A stretch of 64,000 bases of DNA from Pedobacter yonginensis (GCF_003173595.1 NZ_QGNZ01000004.1:62001-126000), one strand, 5' to 3'; shown: positions 28,543 to 37,012, counted from the stretch's first letter. Numbers and translations are program-made. Notes: generated from the sequence alone by a model not told the origin.

Positions 28543-28608
28543 TTACTCCGGAGCGCAGATTACAAGAGTAATGAGAAGCATAAGTAAATTCTGTCGTATA
28601 TTTTTCAT
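28543..28608 (-). CDS. Possible leader peptide upstream of tlpA
   Basis: A 21-residue hydrophobic frame, MKNIRQNLLMLLITLVICAP plus Glu, lies between the structured leader and the TlpA-like gene on the same strand. It resembles a signal peptide. It could be a small membrane peptide, a leader peptide, or chance. Confidence 0.25.
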   Translation of the reverse strand: MKNIRQNLLMLLITLVICAPE

Positions 28609-28658
28609 TGCATAATCATTTGATGACATAATGCAATGAAACTTGAAAGATGGTAATA

Positions 28659-28764
28659 GGCCACCCTCCGTACGCTACAATACCCCCTAGGAAGGGCTTG
28701 AACTAAGTTCAAGAGCACGCAATACGGAGAGTGGCCCATTTCTACAAATATATAGAAAATGGGC
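28659..28764 (-). ncRNA. Candidate structured 5' leader RNA of the TlpA-SusC-SusD operon
   Basis: A 14-bp closing stem (28659-28672 with 28723-28736) encloses a perfect 7-bp hairpin, CTTGAAC / GTTCAAG (28697-28703 and 28707-28713). On the minus strand all 14 pairs form, because the one imperfect position is a G-U pair; on the plus strand it would be a C-A mismatch. This favours function in the minus-strand transcript. A second hairpin, GCCCATTT / AAATGGGC (28734-28741 and 28757-28764), shares bases with the closing stem, so the two could be mutually exclusive. It is located about 240-350 bases upstream of the tlpA start. No known riboswitch class recognised. Confidence 0.4.
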
Positions 28765-28919
28765 ATATCACTCACCTATTGCCTTACGTGCTTTAAGATT
28801 TCCTAGGTCTATTGTAGCAAGGCTTCGTTGAAATAAATGCCAAAATAAAATTAACTAATTTCCAGTTTAAAGGAAGCCACTGTTAATCAATTATATAAAG
28901 GTAAAAAAAAAATCTATAT

Positions 28920-28935
28920 GTGTCAATATTGACAC
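28920..28935. promoter_or_regulatory. Perfect 16-bp palindromic operator
   Basis: GTGTCAATATTGACAC is an exact palindrome 34 bases before the start of the small XRE regulator. The position and symmetry fit an autoregulatory operator for a dimeric HTH protein, as with restriction-modification controller proteins. Confidence 0.75.
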
Positions 28936-28969
28936 GATATATTTTTTTATATTATTTCAAATTCAGATC

Positions 28970-29209
28970 ATGAAATCGGAATTTGAAAAGACATATAGTA
29001 GGATTGGTAAAAACGTCAAGTTTTTAAGAAATCAATTAGGTTGGTCTCAAGATGAACTAGCGAGTTATTGTAGCGTAAATAGAGCGAAAATAAGTAGAAT
29101 CGAAAATGCTCGTGCTGATTATATGCTATCCACGCTTTTAGAAGTTTGCAACGCACTAAAAACTAATCTAGAAGAAATAATAAAATTACAGCCAACTGCG
29201 GAATATTAA
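28970..29209 (+). CDS. Small XRE-family regulator, C-protein-like
   Basis: 79 residues, essentially a single helix-turn-helix domain (VKFLRNQLGWSQDELASYCS, then VNRAKISRIENARADY). The size matches controller (C) proteins of restriction-modification systems. A perfect palindrome lies just upstream. The next intact gene (29929) is a PD-(D/E)XK nuclease-like protein, and the 720 bases between contain coding remnants. The pair may be what is left of a controlled restriction module. Confidence 0.85.
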   Translation: MKSEFEKTYSRIGKNVKFLRNQLGWSQDELASYCSVNRAKISRIENARADYMLSTLLEVCNALKTNLEEIIKLQPTAEY

Positions 29210-29928
29210 GAATTATACTTGAAGGGCTGGCTAAAAAATTTCAAGATTAAAATTTAAGATGATACACAAAATTTCTTTGCAATAAATTATAATACTTGGT
29301 TTGGCATACGTTATGGAGAAACATCTGAGTCTTTGACGAATACAAAATCATTCTGCAATGCTTTGGATAGATTATTAGCGAGGTTTAATTAAGATTGCTT
29401 TGGGCCTTTAAAAATGTTTTATTAAAATTATCGAATTTATAATGAAGGACCTTTGGATTATAAAACGGTAATAAGAAAGTAACGGATCCAGAATATTCTT
29501 TTCATAATTGTTGGAAATGGCTTTCAAAATAAATTAGAATACTTTGCCTAATAATAAAATGTTAGGCTAAAAGACTTAGAATCTTTTACTCCAGTCCTTC
29601 ATCTAAATAGCTAAACCTTTTTCCAAGACTAAAGGAATAAAACTTATCACCGTCTTACCAAATTTAGGGCGTATCGAAGAAAATAATCTTATATGTCTTA
29701 AATAAAAGTAGAGACTATGAAGCTAGTTAATACTTTGTTGCAGCAAACCATAGCTTATAACTATAGTATTTCCTATGGGTAATAATATAGCAGCTTTACG
29801 AGGAGCCACTGAGCAAAGCTCTACTGAAATTATTTGCGAGCAGATCGAGGCGCGCTACGACTGATAGCGCAACACTCTTCTCAAAATATAGTAACTTTAT
29901 GTTTTTCAATTTTCTTTCCTAACCACTC
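29210..29928. other. Intergenic, 719 bases, with coding remnants and a repeat copy
   Basis: A 44-codon remnant at 29258-29392 reads DDTQNFFAINYNTWFGIRYG and continues to LDRLLARFN before a stop; it is protein-like but I do not recognise it. A second scrap (about 29470-29533) contains VTDPEYSFHNCWKWLSK. Both suggest a decayed gene between the XRE regulator and the nuclease. A partial copy of the island repeat lies at 29541-29590. Confidence 0.4.
29541..29590 (+). repeat. Partial, diverged third copy of the island repeat
   Basis: About 50 bases resemble the last part of the repeats at 31142 and 45846, with the shared core GTTAGGCTA and a similar tail. Here the tail forms the short inverted repeat TAAAAGA / TCTTTTA. 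Similarity is clearly lower than between the other two copies. Confidence 0.45.
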
Positions 29929-30924
29929 ATGAACTTCAAAAACCGAACTCTTACTCAAATAGCGGACATGATCTGCGGTAATTTTTTACAGACTGAAAGC
30001 TATTTTCGATATAGGAGCAGTAAGTTTTTAACTGATTTTTTTTACGATTGTGACACTGATTATGACCATGATGGATCTACACGAGGCATTTGGGTAACCG
30101 AAACGCTAAAAAAAATATTACAGGGACCCAACAGCGAACCGAACATGCCGGCAGATGGTTTCCTGAAGGTGATCCAGGTATTAATGGATCGGTCCGATGC
30201 CACCAATGAGGACAGCAGTAGGAAGAACGCATTGGAGATGTTGAACGTGGAATTATCCAGAGAAGGATTCGAGGCCTTTTATGCCGAAGACCGCAAATGT
30301 TACTTAAAGCACATTGCATCGCAAAAGGTGCTTAAACCTTTTGCCAACCCACATCGCCCATTTTCAAACGTAGAGGCAAAAAAGAAAGAGACATTGGTTG
30401 CTTACCTGAATGGTTGTTCAGAGGACGAACTGATCGAAGATATTCTGCTACCTTTATTGCGACAATTAGGCTTTTACCGGATTACTGCCGCCGGTCACAA
30501 AGACAAGGCACTGGAGTATGGGAAGGATATCTGGATGAAATACATGTTACCAACCCAGCACATGTTGTATTTTGGTATACAGGTTAAAAAAGGAAAACTG
30601 GATGCGGCAGGTATGTCTAAGAGCGATAATGCTAATATCGGCGAAATTCATAATCAGGTTACAATGATGCTGGGTCATGAAATTTTTGATCCAGAGATCG
30701 GAAAAAAAGTACTTGTAGACCATGCTTTTATCGTGGCCGGTGGTGATATAACCAAGGCTGCGCGCAATTGGCTTGGAGGGAAACTGGATGCTTCCAAGCG
30801 GAGCCAGATCATGTTCATGGACCGTGAAGATATTCTGAACTTGTTTATCGTCAACAATTTACCTCTACCGGAAGCGGCGCTGCCCGAGCCAGCAGTTAGC
30901 GACGATGACGATCTGCCATTCTGA
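29929..30924 (+). CDS. Putative PD-(D/E)XK restriction-endonuclease-like protein
   Basis: 331 residues. The N-terminal ~130 residues are helical (LTQIADMICGNFLQTESYFR). The second half has the order of a PD-(D/E)XK nuclease: Glu 170 in DELIEDILLPLL, Asp 200 in LEYGKDIWMKY, then FGIQVKKGKLD with Gln 218 and Lys 220. The text EDILLPLLRQLGFYRI followed by a DI...QVK pair is typical of Mrr-like restriction nucleases. The acidic C-terminus ends DDDDLPF. No methyltransferase is visible nearby, so it could be an Abi-type or type IV restriction-like effector. Specific family not identified. Confidence 0.6.
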   Translation: MNFKNRTLTQIADMICGNFLQTESYFRYRSSKFLTDFFYDCDTDYDHDGSTRGIWVTETLKKILQGPNSEPNMPADGFLKVIQVLMDRSDATNEDSSRKNALEMLNVELSREGFEAFYAEDRKCYLKHIASQKVLKPFANPHRPFSNVEAKKKETLVAYLNGCSEDELIEDILLPLLRQLGFYRITAAGHKDKALEYGKDIWMKYMLPTQHMLYFGIQVKKGKLDAAGMSKSDNANIGEIHNQVTMMLGHEIFDPEIGKKVLVDHAFIVAGGDITKAARNWLGGKLDASKRSQIMFMDREDILNLFIVNNLPLPEAALPEPAVSDDDDLPF

Positions 30925-31573
30925 TCATTTTAATATCTTGATATTCATCTCATCCATGACACTGTTTGCGTTAATAATCAATACAGACAAGGTGTTTGAA
31001 AAAATACCTGAATAATTCTTACACGGGGAAAAAGATAAAGCGATCCTACGAATTCATTTCGAAGTCATTGAATAATTACACCTGCTTGTGCTTATACCAT
31101 GATAGTCAAATGCAATGATGCTATTTCATTTCTTCTGTAATACCGTAACAAATACTTAACGGAGCAAAATTTCGAGTTTTCAAAAGTAGCCCGTAAATTG
31201 CTTCTGTAAGTCAGAAAAGCATATTTTGCCTCATGTAAGGACGTTAGGCTAGAAGATATTAGAATGTTTTACTTGTTAAAATCTTTTCATACACATCATT
31301 CACCCGTAATATCAATCCTCGTTATGCCTCTCAACTTGAGACTGCCGAAAGCGGGGTGCATATCATTCTGGTACATGAAAGTTGATTGACTAAGGCCGTT
31401 GAAAAGATCATAGCAGTGCCAACCTATACGGTGCTGGCAGTGGAATTTGGCAGGGTAACGGAGAAAGAGGTGAGCCCTATGTTCGTAAAATTCTTAGCAA
31501 TGCACTGTCTGGTTTAGCTGTTTGCAAAGAAGCCAATTTTATTATAACTAATTTGCATGGAAAATAATCAGAT
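30925..31573. other. Intergenic, 649 bases: repeat copy plus a coding remnant
   Basis: It contains repeat copy A (31142-31255). After it, a frame from 31320 to 31517, interrupted by one TGA at 31383, reads RYASQLETAESGVHIILVHE and then AVEKIIAVPTYTVLAVEFG; it is probably the remnant of a protein I cannot identify. Nothing else stands out. Confidence 0.4.
31142..31255 (+). repeat. Direct repeat copy A, left boundary of the defence island
   Basis: About 115 bases align to 45846-45961 in the same orientation with only about 15 differences by eye. They share long exact blocks such as CCGTAAATTGCTTCTGTAAG and GTTAGGCTAGAAGA. The copies are about 14.7 kb apart and enclose the genes from 31574 to 45649. 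Confidence 0.85.
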
Positions 31574-32329
31574 ATGAACTATAACGTCTACATTCAATCT
31601 AACAATGGGGAAACCAGTTTTCTGGATATAACTTTACAACAGGCAGAGAAAATAGCAAATGTCTATAAGCAGGAAGAAACTACTTTTACTTTGAATTATG
31701 TCGAATATGGGTTTAAAAGGATTCACAGAATCGCATTTTTTGAAAATCGGGATGGCCATTCTGCTGAAAAATTGGAAAGCTGGATAGAATCCAATACCAG
31801 CTTTGGACTTGAACCGCAAATGGATCCGGAAACCATGAAAACCTTTGGAGCCGAGGTTACTTCTGAATTCGTCGAAGATCAGAGCTTTGGCTACGAAAAA
31901 AACGTGGCCTTAAAAAGAAAGCAAGAACGGGATGATTTTTACGTCAACCCATCAAGGATCGAAGAGTTGTCGACAATAAAGTCTTCCTCGTTCGACCTTG
32001 GAAAATTAATCCGGTTGTGTGAAGAGCTGAACGATAACTGGAAAAAGGAAAATTTTTATTCTGTCGGTCTTATAGGACGAAGCATAATCAACCACGTCCC
32101 GCCGATATTTGGCACATTTACAAAGTTTGAACAGGTCGTTGCCAACGGATCAAATTCTTCCTTTCGTAAAAACGTGAATAGTCTTCATGAGTCTTTGCGT
32201 AGCATTGCGGACAGCTATACCCATCATACCATCAGACGAAAGGAATCGCTTCCAAATGAACAACAGGTAGACTTTCGAGCGAATCTCGATATATTACTTG
32301 TAGAAATCATCAGAATTTTACATGTTTAG
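31574..32329 (+). CDS. Hypothetical protein, first gene of an HNH-type pair
   Basis: 251 residues with no signal peptide or membrane segment. Two parts are visible: a beta-rich N-terminal region (~1-120) and a helical C-terminal region (~140-251) containing LIRLCEELNDNWKKENFYS, GRSIINHVPP and a final helix NLDILLVEIIRIL. Similar C-terminal helical domains are appended to several bacterial defence proteins, but I cannot name the family. The stop is 2 bases from the next start, so it is an obligate partner of the zinc-finger/HNH-like protein. Confidence 0.7.
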   Translation: MNYNVYIQSNNGETSFLDITLQQAEKIANVYKQEETTFTLNYVEYGFKRIHRIAFFENRDGHSAEKLESWIESNTSFGLEPQMDPETMKTFGAEVTSEFVEDQSFGYEKNVALKRKQERDDFYVNPSRIEELSTIKSSSFDLGKLIRLCEELNDNWKKENFYSVGLIGRSIINHVPPIFGTFTKFEQVVANGSNSSFRKNVNSLHESLRSIADSYTHHTIRRKESLPNEQQVDFRANLDILLVEIIRILHV

Positions 32330-32331
32330 AG

Positions 32332-33354
32332 ATGAAAAATTGTGCACTCTGTCTTGAAAAAGAAGCTAACGATACTGGCTCTCACATTGTACCCCATTTT
32401 CTTCTTAAACGTATTTTCAATGTAGCAAATGCAAAGGGCCGGGATCAGGAGCTCAGTTTCAAACTAACAGCATACGATGTCGAAACACATTTTGGCAGGG
32501 GCGTAAATCCCGACAAGCTGGATGAGGTTTTCGGAGAGTTGACCGACGAAGAGCTTGAAGAGAAAGCCATTGCACAGATGGTTGTCGACAATGAGTGGTG
32601 TACACTCTGTGAAAAAAAATTCGCTATTCTCGAAAGTGCATATGCAGAGACATTGAAAACAAATTCCGAAGAAATTTATCAGAGTACCGACCATGCGTCA
32701 ATGGCGTTTATGTTTTGGCTCTCTATATTTTGGCGGGCATCGATAACTGCCAATGCCGGCTTTTCCCTTAAGTCCAATGATCAAAAAACTGCACGTATTC
32801 TATTGCACGATTATGACCCCACTAGTGCTAATGAGGGATTTGCCGGCAAGCATGAACATGCGCTGTCCAATGTGAGCTACAAAGTTTACCGATGCCCTGA
32901 ATACTCTAAGAAGAGGGGTACTTTCTTGTATATGGCGCACCAAACCCAGCCCTATTCATTTCTCGTGGACGAATTTGTTATACAGATGTACTTCCAAGCG
33001 AAGCACATGAAAAATAGCAGCCAGTTGTTCTTCGGTTTTGAAAAGATTAATGATGCCCCTTTCAATAGCTTTAGCCAGGGCGAATCGGTACGGGGGCTAT
33101 CTGAGGGAGCCTTTGGCTCCACCATGGTTAACTTCGTTGAATTTTACAGGACCATCAGATTAAAGGTGTATGACAACCTGCTAAATAAAGTTCACAATAA
33201 ATTTGGTCTAAGGGGAACTATAGTTAGTGCGATCAAAGACGAAATCCTTGGACAGGTTACTGCGGATACCACAAAGCTCGGCAGAAAATATACGATGGAG
33301 GATTTTGTGAAGTGTACAATTACCGTCTTGAAGAAATATGGACTCAACCCTTAA
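32332..33354 (+). CDS. HNH-type nuclease-like protein with two Cys pairs
   Basis: 340 residues. The N-terminus has CALC (Cys 4, Cys 7), then TGSHIVPHFLLKR with His 18, and CTLC at Cys 90 and Cys 93. The order C-x2-C, S-H-I-V-P, C-x2-C is that of a degenerate HNH/treble-clef endonuclease family in which SHI(I/V)P carries the catalytic His. The rest (about 100-340) is mostly helical with no recognised domain. It is coupled to the upstream gene (2-base gap). The pair is plausibly a nuclease and its regulator or immunity partner within the defence island. Confidence 0.65.
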   Translation: MKNCALCLEKEANDTGSHIVPHFLLKRIFNVANAKGRDQELSFKLTAYDVETHFGRGVNPDKLDEVFGELTDEELEEKAIAQMVVDNEWCTLCEKKFAILESAYAETLKTNSEEIYQSTDHASMAFMFWLSIFWRASITANAGFSLKSNDQKTARILLHDYDPTSANEGFAGKHEHALSNVSYKVYRCPEYSKKRGTFLYMAHQTQPYSFLVDEFVIQMYFQAKHMKNSSQLFFGFEKINDAPFNSFSQGESVRGLSEGAFGSTMVNFVEFYRTIRLKVYDNLLNKVHNKFGLRGTIVSAIKDEILGQVTADTTKLGRKYTMEDFVKCTITVLKKYGLNP

Positions 33355-33367
33355 TCGTACCATGTAT

Positions 33368-33820
33368 TCATTGTTCAACCTTGTAGCTCGATGTGCAGGT
33401 TGATCGGTAGATCTTGAAATCATTGAAATACGGGATTAGATTATCAAACTCTAGTAGCCTTTTTTGGGCTTTGTCCCATGCATCAATCTCACGGAGGTAT
33501 TTAGCATTTGTTCCTTCTATCAATTCTTCTCCGGTAGGTCTATCCTGTATCAGATGCCCGTATTCATGGAAGATTGACCACAGGATATTTAGCCCAGTTT
33601 TCCGATCTCGAACTCCTATGAATAGTTCAAAGTTCCTTGTTCGTGAATTAAATGGTGTCTGTGCCAGATAGGAAGAAATTCTGCGCGAATCTATTATTAT
33701 GCTTGCCCCACCATCGTAGAATTCCGATAATAGTTGATCGATAACCTGCTCGAAAGGTAAAAGATCAGGAGCAGCTGCAATCAGTTCCCGTATGGTACTG
33801 CTTTTCTTTGATTTCAACAT
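33368..33820 (-). CDS. ImmA/IrrE-like zinc peptidase
   Basis: 150 residues. The zincin motif HEYGH is at 85-89 and the third ligand region is LREIDAWDKA (Glu 111), as in ImmA/IrrE peptidases where HExxH is followed by E-x-x-A-x-x. These usually cleave repressors or anti-toxins. Here it follows a DNA/RNA nuclease gene on the same strand (33 bases apart), so it could control that nuclease or be the effector itself. Its 3' end converges on the HNH-type pair with only 13 bases between stops and no terminator visible. Confidence 0.75.
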   Translation of the reverse strand: MLKSKKSSTIRELIAAAPDLLPFEQVIDQLLSEFYDGGASIIIDSRRISSYLAQTPFNSRTRNFELFIGVRDRKTGLNILWSIFHEYGHLIQDRPTGEELIEGTNAKYLREIDAWDKAQKRLLEFDNLIPYFNDFKIYRSTCTSSYKVEQ

Positions 33821-33853
33821 CTCTAATGGTTCAGGATAATGCGCTTGTCTTTC

Positions 33854-34903
33854 TTACAGTGCGGCTAGAAATGGGCTCCATTCAAATGTATTCATTAGCT
33901 TCCTGAATTCATGCATCTTAATGTTTTTTGAAGCGTTGGTTACAAGGGGCCTAGCAGTCAGTTGAGGCTTATCCTTGAATTCATCCACTTCGTTAAGGCC
34001 AAAGCTGATCCCGGTTTTTTCTTCGATAAGGCTGATTTTTATTTGGGCAGCCAGGAGTTCCTTCTTCTGAAAAAGCCTTTCGATGTCTTCCTTCCTCAGT
34101 GTAGGCTGGATATCTTTTACCATCGCTTCCAATGTAAGTGGTTTTTGTTTTTCGAGCTTTACCAGGTAGGGTTCCTGGCTCATGATAAAACCTAGCGCGC
34201 TCAACTTTCCTTCTTTTTCATAGACAAGGATTTTCCAAAAATTCATGGGTGTCAATAGGCCGTTGATAATCTTAGCTTTATTAAAGATTGGGCCTGCAAA
34301 TAAGGTGAGATTGTTGTCTTGAAAAATACTTCTGGCAATACAATAATCTTCAAGGTAGTTCCATACCACACCATTGAAGTAAGGTATTTGAGGGCAACAG
34401 TTGGTGTAATGAAATGTATCTCCAATGGCAATTTTGGAAATTTCTTTTGTATCCCAGGCCGGGTCAAAATAACGCACCATATGGCCCTTTGCTAACCCAG
34501 TTTTGAGATAGTCTTTGCTGCCATATTGGAAATCCTCCTTATCCGCCTTAATTCGATCATCTTTGTCCCAGGAATCGCTTCCCCTTTCTTCATGGATCAT
34601 TCCAAGGACATTGGTTTTACCATAGATGTTTACCGCTGTGTAAAACGGTAGCTTTTTTGCTTTATTGAATGCGATACTGAAATGCGTATAATCAAGGATT
34701 CGGGAACCATTTAACCCAATATTTGATAACACTTCGGCTACATCTTGCTCTTGGCTACTGCTCAATACTGGTAAATTAAGTTTGATACCCAGAAAACTTG
34801 GGTCATATCCATTCCTCTTATCTAGCTTATCAGTATGGATCGCCTGCTCATATATTAGATTCGTTTTTGCCTTTTGGTTGAGCGCGATTTTAAAGGTTGT
34901 CAT
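33854..34903 (-). CDS. DNA/RNA non-specific endonuclease (NUC family)
   Basis: 349 residues, no signal peptide, so intracellular unlike most secreted NUC enzymes. The nuclease core is at about residues 85-260, with the active-site His in LAKGHMVRYFDPAWD (His 141), the metal-binding Asn in DTFHYTNCCPQ (Asn 168) and the helix Glu in WNYLEDY (Glu 185). The usual DRGH is AKGH here; Asp to Ala at that position occurs in Bacteroidota members. The C-terminal ~90 residues are an extra helical tail. It is first in a two-gene operon with a zinc peptidase. Confidence 0.85.
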   Translation of the reverse strand: MTTFKIALNQKAKTNLIYEQAIHTDKLDKRNGYDPSFLGIKLNLPVLSSSQEQDVAEVLSNIGLNGSRILDYTHFSIAFNKAKKLPFYTAVNIYGKTNVLGMIHEERGSDSWDKDDRIKADKEDFQYGSKDYLKTGLAKGHMVRYFDPAWDTKEISKIAIGDTFHYTNCCPQIPYFNGVVWNYLEDYCIARSIFQDNNLTLFAGPIFNKAKIINGLLTPMNFWKILVYEKEGKLSALGFIMSQEPYLVKLEKQKPLTLEAMVKDIQPTLRKEDIERLFQKKELLAAQIKISLIEEKTGISFGLNEVDEFKDKPQLTARPLVTNASKNIKMHEFRKLMNTFEWSPFLAAL

Positions 34904-35089
34904 AACGTTAATTTTAAAGCAAGATACTAAAAAATTGAAAGACGTATACTAGATCTGTTTATGCTTTAAAGCGTCGAAACTTTGACAATAGTATCCTGGT
35001 TATAAAATAGCCAACAATGATGTTGGATGGCTTGGCAAAGCTGTTGAAAGAAAAGTAGCATGAAAAGTTCAACAAATTAAAGTAATTAT

Positions 35090-35133
35090 ATATTTACTTT
35101 ATTTCAACTATAGTAAATATATGATTACCTTTG
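35090..35133 (+). promoter_or_regulatory. Promoter with overlapping inverted repeat for the HTH-DUF3800 pair
   Basis: The -7 box TACCTTTG (35126-35133) matches the Bacteroidota TAnnTTTG consensus; a TTTC 20 bases upstream serves as the -33 box. An inverted repeat ATATTTACT / AGTAAATAT (35090-35098 and 35112-35120) overlaps the -33 region. This fits an operator bound by the HTH protein encoded at 35153. Confidence 0.65.
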
Positions 35134-35152
35134 TAAGGTAAAATTTTTTTAT

Positions 35153-35740
35153 ATGAATTGGCACACAAGATTTAAGGCAATGAAAACAGCATTGGGTTAC
35201 ACCAATGCTGACATAGCAGAAATTACAGGTAATACTCCAGACAGTATCAAGACCGCTACTCAGCCTAACAATGAGATTCCCAGATGGTTGAGGTTAGCGA
35301 TCGTCGTCTACGAGTCAACATTGAATTCCGATAAAACTTTAGAGGTCTTGAAAAAGCAGGACAAAGAGGGAATAGAGGCATTCATCCGGAGGAGGCTGGC
35401 TTTCGATGATTCGCTGATTGCCCAACTTAGGTATACCGATAAATCTGATATCGGCAAAGAACACAGGAGGTTTGAGATGTCGGGATACGAGAACAAAAGA
35501 GGTCAGTGTGTCACTTCTAACCAAGCTATTTTGAACGAGTTTGCAGACCTTGGTATATATGACTATACCGATTACCTGTTCTTAGATTTTTATAAGGGCC
35601 ATGGAACTTTATATTTTAGATATTTCAGTAGCCATGAAAACGAGCAGATCGAACTTGGGGGTTATGGAACGGTAGATATTATTTACTACATTTTTGAAAA
35701 GACGATATTTAGCGACAAGGGCGAACGAAGAAGGATTTAA
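35153..35740 (+). CDS. HTH protein of a two-gene HTH/DUF3800 module
   Basis: 195 residues. The N-terminal ~60 residues form an XRE-like helix-turn-helix (FKAMKTALGYTNADIAEITG, then TPDSIKTATQ). The rest is a mixed domain of unknown family, ending in an IIYYIFEKTIF strand/helix. It starts 19 bases after a consensus -7 box overlapped by an inverted repeat, so autoregulation is likely. The next gene starts 11 bases later and encodes a DUF3800 protein, so the two are a unit. Confidence 0.7.
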   Translation: MNWHTRFKAMKTALGYTNADIAEITGNTPDSIKTATQPNNEIPRWLRLAIVVYESTLNSDKTLEVLKKQDKEGIEAFIRRRLAFDDSLIAQLRYTDKSDIGKEHRRFEMSGYENKRGQCVTSNQAILNEFADLGIYDYTDYLFLDFYKGHGTLYFRYFSSHENEQIELGGYGTVDIIYYIFEKTIFSDKGERRRI

Positions 35741-35751
35741 ACATATCAAAT

Positions 35752-36858
35752 ATGCCAATATATTGCGACGAAGCTGGAAGTAATGGGAATGACCTACTTG
35801 AAAAGATCCAGCCCTACTTTACATATGCAGCATTAGATATCTCAGAAGATGATGCGGCAGAAATGGCAAATTACCTGAAGACTAAATACAGGCTTCAGGG
35901 TAATGAGCCGAAAGGGATAAACATGGTTAAAACCCAAAATGGCCGTTTGGCCCTTTTGGAATTGTTTGAACGCTATTCCGGAAAGGTTAAGATTCTTTAT
36001 CACCATAAAAAATTTGCATTGAGCTGTAAGTTTTTTGAATATATTTTCGAGCCTGTAATCGCTGAGGTAAATTCATTCTTTTACAGATATGAATTCAATA
36101 AGTTCATTGCCAACTTTCTCTTTGATATCATCGAACGCAAGGGAGAATCTGCGGAAATCATCTACATTAAATTTCAACATTTAGTTAGAGGGTCTGATTT
36201 CAGGGGATTGTTTGATGTCCTTAGCTCTTCTATTGATGACAATAAATTGGTTAGGCAAATATTTGGATTTGCATGCATTCACAAGGACAAAATTCGTGAT
36301 GAGCTATTGATCACTGAAAAGGTTCAGCCTTGGGTATTGGATCTTGCCCAGTCGGCATTCTATGATTTGATGGTAAAGTGGCAGATTGACATTCCCGAGC
36401 TGACCGTAATATGTGATGATTCCAAGCCTCTTAGGTATCTCGTGGAAGATGGGAACTCTCTTTTTCGGCCCAATCAAGAGGTGAAAATGTGGGATCCATT
36501 GGGAAAGGGAGAAATCCCCCTTAATTTTAAGCTTACAGAACCCATCAAATTTTTGAAGTCAAATAAAAGTAAAGGTCTCCAACTTGCCGATATGTTCGCA
36601 AGTTCCGCATATTTCTTTTTGAAACACTCGGATGATGAGTTTTCCACCAAACTATCACCTTACTTAGAAAACATCTTTTCACATACAAGTGATAGAACCA
36701 TTATGCCACAACCCACAAAATATCTTTCTAGTGGATCACCATTCTATAAATTTGGAAAGGATACGGTTAAACAACTTTATGACTTTTCATTAAAGGGCAG
36801 GAAAGACGTCGGCTCATCGGTCATGTATGCTTTTTTAAAAAAAGCAACGATTAAATAG
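35752..36858 (+). CDS. DUF3800-family protein (RNase H-like fold predicted)
   Basis: 368 residues. The N-terminus reads MPIYCDEAGS, where Asp 6 is the first acidic residue of the DUF3800 family. A second acidic pair is in TVICDDSKPL (Asp 222, Asp 223), and the signature GLQLADMFAS has Asp 280. These acidic residues are spaced like an RNase H-type active site. DUF3800 proteins occur in phage and defence loci and are mostly uncharacterised. Here the gene is coupled to an HTH protein and lies between a nuclease pair and a helicase in the repeat-bounded island. Confidence 0.8.
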   Translation: MPIYCDEAGSNGNDLLEKIQPYFTYAALDISEDDAAEMANYLKTKYRLQGNEPKGINMVKTQNGRLALLELFERYSGKVKILYHHKKFALSCKFFEYIFEPVIAEVNSFFYRYEFNKFIANFLFDIIERKGESAEIIYIKFQHLVRGSDFRGLFDVLSSSIDDNKLVRQIFGFACIHKDKIRDELLITEKVQPWVLDLAQSAFYDLMVKWQIDIPELTVICDDSKPLRYLVEDGNSLFRPNQEVKMWDPLGKGEIPLNFKLTEPIKFLKSNKSKGLQLADMFASSAYFFLKHSDDEFSTKLSPYLENIFSHTSDRTIMPQPTKYLSSGSPFYKFGKDTVKQLYDFSLKGRKDVGSSVMYAFLKKATIK

Positions 36859-37012
36859 CATTTTTAGCTAGTTTGAATGATGGGATGTATTACATACAAA
36901 TGTTAACAAAGGTGTCCCATTTAAGTTACTATTATGTGTTAGGCTATCCAAATCGTATCTTTACTTTGCATAACATTAAACATTCTTTTAGATTACTTTA
37001 TAACGCTAACCA

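Noticed and set aside
28659-28764. The structured leader as a transposon end or REP element
   Set aside because: A G-U pair favours the minus-strand RNA, only one copy was noticed in the window, and it lies upstream of an operon on that strand.
35752-36858. DUF3800 protein as part of the Argonaute operon
   Set aside because: It has its own promoter and partner and is separated by 154 bases plus the helicase gene from the operon.
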